Shown here one piece after another: positions 9,244-16,909 of a DNA stretch of 32,495 bases. Source of the DNA: Candidatus Aerophobota bacterium (GTDB lineage: Bacteria > Aerophobota > Aerophobia > Aerophobales > B3-G15); NCBI GenBank assembly GCA_014859225.1, contig JACUUP010000005.1:1-32495 (forward strand). Direction: 5' to 3'. Positions within the stretch are counted from its first letter, which is position 1. Each line of letters starts with the position of its first letter. The translations under genes were made by a program, and so were the position numbers. The notes beneath the pieces are model-generated. The model was not told the DNA's origin and did no database searches. It was given only the letters and a program-made list of their open reading frames with translations.

Positions 9244-10803
9244 ATGGATACAAAAATGAAAATATATGATACAACACTTAGAGATGGAGCTCAGGCAACA
9301 GGGGTTTCCTTTTCTCTTCTTGACAAGCTGCAAATTGCTAAAGAACTTGACAGGTTAGGTTTTGATTATATTGAAGGAGGATGGCCCGGCTCTAATCCCA
9401 AGGACATGGAATTTTTTAAAAGGGTTAAAAATATTCCCCTTAAAAAAGCTAAAATAGCAGCTTTTGGAAGCACGAGAAGAAAAAATACCTGTGTGGAGAA
9501 GGACTCTCACATCTTAGCTCTACTTGAAACAGAAACTCCTGTTGTTACTTTATTCGGTAAAAGCTGGATATTACATGTGGAAAAGGCTCTGCGCACAGAC
9601 AAAGAAGAGAATTTGAGGATGATTGATGAATCTATCAGTTTCTTTAAAAAAATGGGGAAAGAAGTTATTTTTGATGCGGAGCATTTTTTCGATGGGTATA
9701 AAGACAATCCCCTCTATGCTATAAAAACTCTTCATGTAGCAAAAGATGCCGGCGCTGATTGTATTGTTTTGTGTGATAGCAACGGGGGTTGCATGCCTTA
9801 CGAGATAGACCAGATTGTCAGGGTGATAAAGGAAGAGCTTAGATATTCCTTAGGTATTCATACTCACAATGATAGTGGTGTAGCTGCCGCAAATACTATT
9901 GTGGCAGCACGCATTGGGGTTGACCAGGTTCAGGGCACAATAAATGGGTATGGAGAGCGATGTGGCAATGCTGACCTTTGCGTGGTCATTCCCAACCTGA
10001 AACTTAAATTAGGCGTGGGGTGTCTTTCAGATGAGGCTTTAAAGTCTTTAACCCGAATCTCTCGTCTGGTTAATGAACTTGCCAATTTGACTTCTAATGA
10101 GCATCAACCTTATGTTGGCAGGTCTGCTTTTACTCATAAAGGAGGGATTCATGCAAGTGCCATCTCGCGTGATAGAAAAACATATGAGCATGTTGACCCC
10201 GAGTTTGTGGGAAACAAAAGAAGGGTTATCGTAAGCGAACTTGCCGGGAGAAGTTCTGTTCTGTATAAATTAGAGGAGAGAAATTTAAACGTCAAAGACC
10301 CCAACCTTGTTTCCGCTGACCTGATTAATAAGATAAAGAGGTTGGAAAGCCAGGGTTACGAGTTTGAGGCTGCGGATGGCAGTTTTGAACTTCTGGTCAA
10401 GAAAGGCACGGGAGAGTATAAGAAATTATTTGCGGTTGACGGTTTTCGGGTTATCGTAGAAAAAAGGGATGATGGGAAACTTATCTCTGAAGCTACCATA
10501 AAACTGAAAATTGGAAACAGGTTAGTTCATACCGTAGCAGAGGGAAATGGTCCAGTAAATGCTCTGGACAGGGCGTTAAGAAAAGCCTTACAGGATGACT
10601 TTCTCCAGATCTCTGAAATGCATCTTTCTGATTACAAGGTGAGGATACTTGATACAGGAGCGGGAACCGGTGCAACAACAAGAGTCCTTATTGAATCTGC
10701 CGATAAGGAAGATAGATGGGGTACGGTGGGAGTTTCTCCTAACATTATTGAAGCAAGCTTTATAGCTCTCCTTGATGCATTTGAATACAAACTAAACAAA
10801 TAA
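9244..10803 (+). CDS. cimA: (R)-citramalate synthase
   Basis: KIYDTTLRDGAQATGVSFS, LGIHTHNDSGVAAANTI, INGYGERCGNADLC, long LeuA-type dimer domain at C-terminus (ISEMHLSDYKVRILDTGAGTGATTRVLIE). Confidence 0.9.
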   Translation: MDTKMKIYDTTLRDGAQATGVSFSLLDKLQIAKELDRLGFDYIEGGWPGSNPKDMEFFKRVKNIPLKKAKIAAFGSTRRKNTCVEKDSHILALLETETPVVTLFGKSWILHVEKALRTDKEENLRMIDESISFFKKMGKEVIFDAEHFFDGYKDNPLYAIKTLHVAKDAGADCIVLCDSNGGCMPYEIDQIVRVIKEELRYSLGIHTHNDSGVAAANTIVAARIGVDQVQGTINGYGERCGNADLCVVIPNLKLKLGVGCLSDEALKSLTRISRLVNELANLTSNEHQPYVGRSAFTHKGGIHASAISRDRKTYEHVDPEFVGNKRRVIVSELAGRSSVLYKLEERNLNVKDPNLVSADLINKIKRLESQGYEFEAADGSFELLVKKGTGEYKKLFAVDGFRVIVEKRDDGKLISEATIKLKIGNRLVHTVAEGNGPVNALDRALRKALQDDFLQISEMHLSDYKVRILDTGAGTGATTRVLIESADKEDRWGTVGVSPNIIEASFIALLDAFEYKLNK

Positions 10804-10818
10804 AGAGGGGTAAACGTA

Positions 10819-10947
10819 GGGGTCAGGTCTTGCAATATCACATTTTCAAGATGACAGATCAAGTCTTGAACGTTTGACATAAAACATAAAGCACGTTAAT
10901 TCCCTGAAGCATAATTTCTATCATGTGATATTGCAAGACCTGACCCC
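10819..10947. mobile_element. MITE/REPIN-like element: two perfect 25-bp inverted arms around a 79-bp core
   Basis: GGGGTCAGGTCTTGCAATATCACAT (10819-10843) is the exact reverse complement of ATGTGATATTGCAAGACCTGACCCC (10923-10947). No plausible CDS in the core. Confidence 0.8.
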
Positions 10948-10956
10948 CCAAGTTTA

Positions 10957-13941
10957 TTAACCTTTAATAACTCCCAGGGGGACCATCTTTACTACTTTTC
11001 TGGCAAGACCTGCCTTTTCCACGATATCAACTACCATGTCAACATCTTTGTAAGCCTCGGACATCTCTTCGGCAATCGTTCCCCTTCCTTTAGCTATAAC
11101 AAGAATACCTTTTTCTTCAAGTTCCTTTTCAATTGACCTTCCCCGAGCAGCTCTTACTGCGGCACTTCTTGAGAGGACTCTTCCTGCTCCGTGACAGGTG
11201 CTTCCCCAGGTTTCCTCCATGGCTCGTTCCACTCCAACCAGGACATAGGAGGTGGTTCCCATATCTCCAGGAATAAGCACAGGTTGTCCTACTGATTTAT
11301 AGACACCGGGCACCTGAGGGTGGTTAGCAGGGAAAGCTCTTGTTGCTCCTTTTCTATGGATAAAGATAGTTTTTTCCTTTCCGTTGAAACTGTGTTCCTC
11401 AAATTTTCCTATGTTGTGGCACACATCATAAACAAGCCTCATCCCTAACTCTTTCGGGGAAAGATTAAGCACCCTCTGGCAAACTTCCCTTGTCCAGTGC
11501 ATAATGACCTGCCTGTTTGCCCAGGCATAGTTTGCTGCTCCTGCCATAGCGGCAAAGTAGTCTCTTCCTTCCTTAGATGTTATGGGAGCACAGGATAGCT
11601 GGCGGTCAGGAAGAGAGATGTGATATTTATCAACAGCTCTTCTCATTACCGCAAGATAATCATCGCATACCTGATAGCCAAGACCACGGGAACCTGAGTG
11701 GATAATTAACACAATTTGCCCTGCAAAAAGACCAAATGCATTGGCGATGTGCTCATCAAAAACTTTTTCTATTACATCTACTTCAAGAAAATGGTTACCG
11801 CTACCCAGCGTTCCTAACTGGTTGTTGCCCCTTTTATAAGCCTGCATACTCACCTTCTCAGGGTCTACCCCCTGCATGCAGCCATAGTCCTCACATCTTT
11901 CCAGGTCTTCTTCTTCTCCGTATCCTCTTGCTACTGCCCATTTTGCCCCTTCTTTTAAAACTTTTTTTAACTCGGGAAGGGAAAGTTTTAATTTGGAGGT
12001 AGAGCCAACCCCGGAGGGGATACTGTTAAAGAGGGAAGAGAGGAGCTGTCTTAGTTTAGGCTTTACATCCTTTGGTTGAAGATTAGTCCTGATGAGTCTT
12101 ACGCCGCAGTTAGATACGACAAAACTGTTAGCTATAAAATTGTGATGAGGATGTTTAACTGTAAAATCGTATACATAATCATTGAAGTCAATTTGTTTTT
12201 TCTCTACTATTTTGTCCCACACCATGCCCGAGGTTTCTAAGCCTTCAGTAGATTTTTTTAGAAACTTAGAAAAAATGGGAAAGTTAAAACCTATTCTGGG
12301 AATTCCTTTCCTTCCACCATACATTGACCTTTGTATAAATCGCAGGTTTACGTGCGGAGAGTTGATGGTTTTTAGAATAGCTTTCGCTCCAAGGTGAACA
12401 GTATTTTTGAGTTCTAAAGCCCGACTGGCAACTTCCTCTCGTTCACTTAGCACATTTTTCTTCTCTTTTAAAAACTGGACTGCCACGTTAGCTAAAAACT
12501 TTCTCTTCTGGTTATACTCAAATCCTACTTTAGTGTATAATTTAATAAGGTCTTTATCTTTTCCGGAGATGATTAATCTTAACCTGATGGTTTTCCCTTC
12601 AGAAGTAGTTTTTTCTTCTCTTGAGGTTATTTTATGAGTTTTGACTCCAAATTCCATCAATAAATCTTTAATCTGGGAAAGAAATTTTCTGCCACTTACC
12701 TCTTTACTCTCCCTTTTATTTAAAGATACTATAGGGCAGTATAGGTTGTATCCGTGCCTGGTAAGAGTTTTTGGACTGGACAGTTCTGCCCCGAAAAAAC
12801 TGGCTAAAAATAATCTTTTCTGCCATAAAGGAGCACTAAAAATCCACTCAGGGACAAGATAATCCTTTTGAGCTTTTCTACCGTAAGGAGTTCCCAGGCT
12901 AATAAGTAGAACTGCTAAACTACTTGATATCACCCTGCAGCAGGTTTCCCTGGTTGAGAACATGTAGCTGGCATAATGAGTTGTTATTTTATGGTCTCTT
13001 TCACGATTGTAGGTTTTAGAGCAGGTAAATCCTAAGGCAAAAATGTCTTTTCTGATTTCTTCCAGGTCTTCGGGAAGTCCATAAAAACCGATGATGCCTT
13101 TTTTGTTCTGATTAACAAAATGAATGCACCCGTCTCCAAAAATATATCCCATAAGTTTCAACAGATAGGGAAGCTGCAAAGAGTTGTAGCGAAGAGGTAA
13201 AAGTCCTCTTTGATGAAGATGCTTTAAAATTTGCCCGGTTGCGTTACCATTATGGGAAGAATTTTTCCTTAATTCAGTAAGAGTCCTCTTAATATCTTCA
13301 CTGGTAAGGATTACCTTATTGCTTGGTTTCTTGTACGGGACTCCTTCAAAGGAATTTACAGCTACCTGCTCTGTTTTTTTTAAATCCTTAAGAGGTTTCA
13401 TCCCATCTTTAGTATAAAAAGGATGGTCCTCGGTCGCTACTATGCTTTTTCCGGTGGAGGTCTTAATTTTATATACTTTATTAGAAGGTTTGCGTTTTAA
13501 GAAAAAGGAAACAGGAGTTTGGACTGGTTTATTGTTAATAAAGTCAAAACAGCTTATTTCTTCTTTTTGCCATATATCCTCAAAATCTTTTATCTTTAGA
13601 TGGTATCCATGGAAGTGCAGCACTTCTGTATCACCGGAGAGGCAGTTGATATCATAGCCAATTCCACCCGGCGAGATAACTCCTCCTGCATCCGGGTCGG
13701 TGGCGGCTACCCCTCCAATGCAAAAACCGTAGCCCCAGTGCATATCAGGCATAGCAAGCGAGTATTTGATAATACCAGGAAGGTGAGCCACATTTTTTAC
13801 CTGAACAGGGGTGTTATCTTTTTTTATCACCTGCAGCATCTTTTCGTTGGTGTAGAGTCTTCCCGGAACTCTCATCCCTCCGGATTTAGGTATCTCCCAT
13901 CTGTAATCATCAATTTTTCTTATATCAAAGTCATTACTCAT
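10957..13941 (-). CDS. rtcB: RNA-splicing ligase RtcB, interrupted by an in-frame intein
   Basis: Exteins show RtcB motifs (AMPDMHWGYGFCIGGVAATD, GGVISPGGIGYDIN|CGVRLIRTNL, LGTLGSGNHFLEVDVI, HSGSRGLGYQV, HRKGATRAFPANHP, IPGDMGTTSYVL, HGAGRVLSR). Removing 512 aa leaves a normal-length 482-aa RtcB. Confidence 0.97.
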   Translation of the reverse strand: MSNDFDIRKIDDYRWEIPKSGGMRVPGRLYTNEKMLQVIKKDNTPVQVKNVAHLPGIIKYSLAMPDMHWGYGFCIGGVAATDPDAGGVISPGGIGYDINCLSGDTEVLHFHGYHLKIKDFEDIWQKEEISCFDFINNKPVQTPVSFFLKRKPSNKVYKIKTSTGKSIVATEDHPFYTKDGMKPLKDLKKTEQVAVNSFEGVPYKKPSNKVILTSEDIKRTLTELRKNSSHNGNATGQILKHLHQRGLLPLRYNSLQLPYLLKLMGYIFGDGCIHFVNQNKKGIIGFYGLPEDLEEIRKDIFALGFTCSKTYNRERDHKITTHYASYMFSTRETCCRVISSSLAVLLISLGTPYGRKAQKDYLVPEWIFSAPLWQKRLFLASFFGAELSSPKTLTRHGYNLYCPIVSLNKRESKEVSGRKFLSQIKDLLMEFGVKTHKITSREEKTTSEGKTIRLRLIISGKDKDLIKLYTKVGFEYNQKRKFLANVAVQFLKEKKNVLSEREEVASRALELKNTVHLGAKAILKTINSPHVNLRFIQRSMYGGRKGIPRIGFNFPIFSKFLKKSTEGLETSGMVWDKIVEKKQIDFNDYVYDFTVKHPHHNFIANSFVVSNCGVRLIRTNLQPKDVKPKLRQLLSSLFNSIPSGVGSTSKLKLSLPELKKVLKEGAKWAVARGYGEEEDLERCEDYGCMQGVDPEKVSMQAYKRGNNQLGTLGSGNHFLEVDVIEKVFDEHIANAFGLFAGQIVLIIHSGSRGLGYQVCDDYLAVMRRAVDKYHISLPDRQLSCAPITSKEGRDYFAAMAGAANYAWANRQVIMHWTREVCQRVLNLSPKELGMRLVYDVCHNIGKFEEHSFNGKEKTIFIHRKGATRAFPANHPQVPGVYKSVGQPVLIPGDMGTTSYVLVGVERAMEETWGSTCHGAGRVLSRSAAVRAARGRSIEKELEEKGILVIAKGRGTIAEEMSEAYKDVDMVVDIVEKAGLARKVVKMVPLGVIKG
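12109..13644 (-). other. Intein (512 aa) with LAGLIDADG homing endonuclease domain, inserted in RtcB before the metal-ligand Cys
   Basis: Block A CLSGDTEVLHFHG; block B GKSIVATEDHPFYT; LAGLIDADG-like LLKLMGYIFGDGCIHF and KRLFLASFFGAELSSP; block F/G YVYDFTVKHPHHNFIANSFVVSN followed by Cys +1. Confidence 0.95.
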
Positions 13942-13976
13942 TCAAGCCTCCCCCTAACTGCTACATTTTCTACTCT

Positions 13977-14396
13977 CTAAATGTCAAATATTACCTGCAC
14001 TTCCCACAGCTTGTTATTTTTTTGTATCTTGAGCCCGTGATAGGTCACAGCTTTAATCTCTGTTTTCAAATTGTGCCTGGATGCATCAACCTGCTCACCC
14101 TTGACAATAGCCTCCAGTCCAGTTTTATCCAATTTGTTTATAGTAAATTCTTTAAGAGCTAATGCATCTATGTTAAATTTAGATAAAAGCTCCCTCATCC
14201 ACTCAAAAAAGATATCCTCTATTTCTCCTCCAGGAATTTTTATCTTCCTGCTTTGTGCAGGTTTTACCCGTGAAATATCAAGGATTATATCAAATAAAGC
14301 ATATGCTGCATTGGCAAAAAGCTCAGATAGGTTTTTTCCTCTTACCTTTATTCCTAAATCAGCTGTATGATTAATAAATTCGTAGCCTGGCATCAT
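13977..14396 (-). CDS. Archease (RtcB activator)
   Basis: MMPGYEFINHTADLGIKVRGKNLSELFANAAYALFDII...FFEWMRELLSKFNI is archease; directly upstream of rtcB. Start placed at the internal ATGATG rather than the 14516 ORF start. Confidence 0.92.
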   Translation of the reverse strand: MMPGYEFINHTADLGIKVRGKNLSELFANAAYALFDIILDISRVKPAQSRKIKIPGGEIEDIFFEWMRELLSKFNIDALALKEFTINKLDKTGLEAIVKGEQVDASRHNLKTEIKAVTYHGLKIQKNNKLWEVQVIFDI

Positions 14397-14401
14397 TGAT
14401 A

Positions 14402-14429
14402 ATTCTAAACCTTTAAAAAGGCAAGTCAA
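14402..14429 (-). promoter_or_regulatory. Putative sigma70-type promoter for archease-rtcB
   Basis: On - strand TTGACT (14429-14424), 16-bp spacer, TAGAAT (14407-14402). Confidence 0.55.
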
Positions 14430-14448
14430 GGACTTATTGCAGATTAAA

Positions 14449-14477
14449 TTGACAGGAAGGCTTTCTATTGATACAAT
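14449..14477 (+). promoter_or_regulatory. Putative sigma70-type promoter for the 14564 ORF/pdxA
   Basis: TTGACA (14449-14454), 17-bp spacer, TACAAT (14472-14477). Confidence 0.6.
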
Positions 14478-14563
14478 GAAATAGAAGAATAATAAATTAG
14501 TATAGAAAAAAAGCAAAGTGTTACCGAAGGCTTTTATACTCTAATGACGGAAGGGGAAAAATT

Positions 14564-14923
14564 ATGATAAATAAAGAATGTCTACAAAAATTCATCTGGG
14601 AAGAAATGAGGTCTAAAATTGCCCGATATCCAACACTTGGGGAAGTTATATATGAGTCGCTGGCAAGTATTTACGAGCTTCTTGAAAAAACCGAAAAAAG
14701 CTACAGATTGCTTGCCTATGTAAGGAGAACTGAAGATGGATTGGATGAAAATGTCCTGCACATTCAAATGCCCTTTAAGGACATACACGAAAGAGATTTG
14801 ATGTGGGACGAAACAAGCGAGAAATTAGCGCAGAATATCCTGAGGGGAATGGAAAAAGCAAGCACCCCGGAAGAAAAATTGGAGATAGAAAACATTCTGT
14901 GTGCAGTAAAGTCTGAGAAGTAG
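14564..14923 (+). CDS. Hypothetical protein (119 aa)
   Basis: Intact ORF with upstream promoter-like sequence and spacing; no family recognised. Confidence 0.7.
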   Translation: MINKECLQKFIWEEMRSKIARYPTLGEVIYESLASIYELLEKTEKSYRLLAYVRRTEDGLDENVLHIQMPFKDIHERDLMWDETSEKLAQNILRGMEKASTPEEKLEIENILCAVKSEK

Positions 14924-14969
14924 CTCAGAATAAAGGCTATTGATTATCTTGGAAGGAGAAGCGAGAAAA

Positions 14970-16025
14970 ATGGAAGATAAACTTCCTCTTATTGGTATTA
15001 CAATGGGGGACCCAACGGGGATTGGTCCGGAGATAGCAGCAAAGGCGCTGTCAAGAAAGGAGATTTATGGGATTTGCCGACCTTTACTTATAGGAGATGC
15101 AAAGGTAATGCAACAGGCTTGCAAGATTGCGGGAGGTGATTTAAACTTAAATCCGGTAAAAGAGGCACTTCAGGGAAAATATGAATATGGAACCTTAGAT
15201 GTGCTTGACCTTAAAAATGTTGATATTAAAAGGCTTGTCTACAAAAAGGCGAGCAGGTTGGGTGGACAAGCCTCCTTAGATTACATCTATAAAGCAATTG
15301 AGCTTGCCATAGAAGGGAAAATAGATGCAACAGTTACCGGCCCAATTCATAAAGAAGCAATCAATCTTGCTGGATGTCCCTTTGCTGGCCATACAGAGAT
15401 ATTTGCTGCTCGCACCGGGACAAAAGATTATGCCATGATGCTTGTAGAGGGGGATTTTAGGGTGGTTCATGTAACAACTCACATTGCTCTGAGAGATGTT
15501 CCCTCCTTTATTAAAAAAGATAGGATATTTAAGGTTATAAAACTTGCCCACAGAGCTATGAAAAATTTAGGAATAGAAAATCCCAGGATTATAGTTTCCG
15601 GACTTAATCCTCATGCAAGTGATGGGGGACTTTTTGGAGATGAGGAGGAAGGAGAAATATTACCCGCAATTGTGCAGGCAAAAAAAGAAGGTATTAGCGT
15701 TGAAGGACCAATTTCCCCCGATACAGCTTTTGTTAAACTAAAAAGTGGACAGTTTGATGTAGCTGTTGCTATGTACCATGACCAGGGACATATCCCGCTT
15801 AAACTTTTGGGATTTTCTTGGAATGCAAAAAAAAGTGAGTGGAATTCAGTAAGTGGAGTAAATGTAACCCTGGGTCTTCCCATAATTAGAACTTCTGTTG
15901 ACCACGGCGTCGCCTACGGAAAGGCAGGCGAAGGAAGGGCAAACCCTGATAGTCTAATTCAAGCGATAAAGCTTGCAGTTAAATTTTCATCCGCTAGAAG
16001 AAAAATAAAGTTAAATTCAATTTGA
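14970..16025 (+). CDS. pdxA: PdxA family 4-phospho(hydroxy)threonine dehydrogenase
   Basis: PLIGITMGDPTGIGPEI, VTGPIHKEAINLAGCPFAGHTEIFA, AMYHDQGHIPLKLLGF, TSVDHGVAYGKAGEGRANPDSL motifs; GGAGAAG upstream of ATG 14970. Confidence 0.93.
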   Translation: MEDKLPLIGITMGDPTGIGPEIAAKALSRKEIYGICRPLLIGDAKVMQQACKIAGGDLNLNPVKEALQGKYEYGTLDVLDLKNVDIKRLVYKKASRLGGQASLDYIYKAIELAIEGKIDATVTGPIHKEAINLAGCPFAGHTEIFAARTGTKDYAMMLVEGDFRVVHVTTHIALRDVPSFIKKDRIFKVIKLAHRAMKNLGIENPRIIVSGLNPHASDGGLFGDEEEGEILPAIVQAKKEGISVEGPISPDTAFVKLKSGQFDVAVAMYHDQGHIPLKLLGFSWNAKKSEWNSVSGVNVTLGLPIIRTSVDHGVAYGKAGEGRANPDSLIQAIKLAVKFSSARRKIKLNSI

Positions 16026-16049
16026 CAAATTTTAAGATAAAGTTATTCT
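16022..16049 (+). promoter_or_regulatory. Possible sigma70-type promoter overlapping pdxA stop
   Basis: TTGACA (16022-16027), 16-bp spacer, TATTCT (16044-16049); AT-rich spacer. Confidence 0.4.
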
Positions 16050-16102
16050 AATAATAATAAAGTTTGTTTCATTTCATCTGCTTTTTTAAAAGGGGGAGGG
16101 TA

Positions 16103-16600
16103 ATGGGTGAATTTAAATCTATACCCATGCAGGCCAAATTAGAGGTCCTTTACCGTATTTGGTCCGGGGAAAGAGTAACCCGGGTTGCCCACGAGTGTGG
16201 TGTTAGCAGACAGGTAATTTATGCCTGGAAAAGAAGAGCTGAAGGAGCTCTCTCTAGAGCACTGAAGGAAAAAAGAAGAGGTCCCAGAACTCAGGACTCA
16301 CCCCAAAATCAAGAGACTGAACAGAGGCAAAGAAGGACCGAGGAATTTTCCCATAGCCTTGAAAAAACTCAAGAGGGAAAGGAAAACTCCTATCTATCTC
16401 GTGCATTCAACATCCCACAACCCGGTGATAACGGAAAAACGCCCGAGCGATGTCCGGCTTGCGGTTGCGAGAAGGTTTACAAAAACGGAACCTACATTAA
16501 AAAAAACCAGGATAATGGACAGGGAAAGCATAATGAACTGAAAAGAATGCAAGTTGTCCAGCGCTATATCTGTGCCTGGTGTAAGAACTCTCTTTCCTGA
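16103..16600 (+). CDS. Small HTH plus zinc-ribbon protein, transposase-N-terminus-like or regulator
   Basis: HTH (MQAKLEVLYRIWSGERVTRVAHECGVSRQVIYAWKRRAEG), then CPACGCEKVYKNGTY...QRYICAWCKNSLS; AGGGGGAGGG upstream of ATG. Confidence 0.7.
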   Translation: MGEFKSIPMQAKLEVLYRIWSGERVTRVAHECGVSRQVIYAWKRRAEGALSRALKEKRRGPRTQDSPQNQETEQRQRRTEEFSHSLEKTQEGKENSYLSRAFNIPQPGDNGKTPERCPACGCEKVYKNGTYIKKNQDNGQGKHNELKRMQVVQRYICAWCKNSLS

Positions 16601-16842
16601 GAAGATAGGCTACTCCTGCATGAGCGCACAAACTGACTGCCTTTTGTTTATAGTATTGGTAGAGACCTTTTAAAATACATAAATACAGAGTGAACCCCGT
16701 GTCGTTACTTGCCCCGTGAAGTCCTATTTCATACAGCGAGGGAATGATGCCCCGAAATAATCCTGTGAAAAGTTTTTAACAACCTCCATATTTTTTCAGA
16801 TGATTTCCTATATTGGGAAAAAAGGCCCGGGGGAGGTGAGTA

Positions 16843-16867
16843 AACCTGTTCCTGACAGGTTCAGGAA
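16843..16867 (+). promoter_or_regulatory. Two overlapping, mutually exclusive dyads in the ABC operon leader
   Basis: AACCTG-ttcctga-CAGGTT (16843-16861) and TTCCTG-acaggtt-CAGGAA (16849-16867) share bases. Confidence 0.4.
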
Positions 16868-16909
16868 TAACATGGGTCAGGTAGATAAAAATTTAGCAAG
16901 GAGGAAAAA

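Noticed and set aside
8800-9333. 177-aa ORF on the - strand
   Set aside because: Fully antisense to the well-supported leuD and cimA start; no recognisable motifs.
10870-10898. Promoter inside the MITE-like core (TTGACA with 17-bp spacer)
   Set aside because: The -10 candidate TAATTC is poor, and on the + strand it would only read into the rtcB 3' end.
13600-13980. 126-aa + strand ORF over the rtcB 5' end
   Set aside because: Antisense to conserved RtcB N-extein; no independent support.
14397-14516. N-terminal 40-aa extension of archease in the ORF track
   Set aside because: Archease similarity begins at MMPGYEFINHTADLGIK, and a promoter-like sequence lies within the extension.
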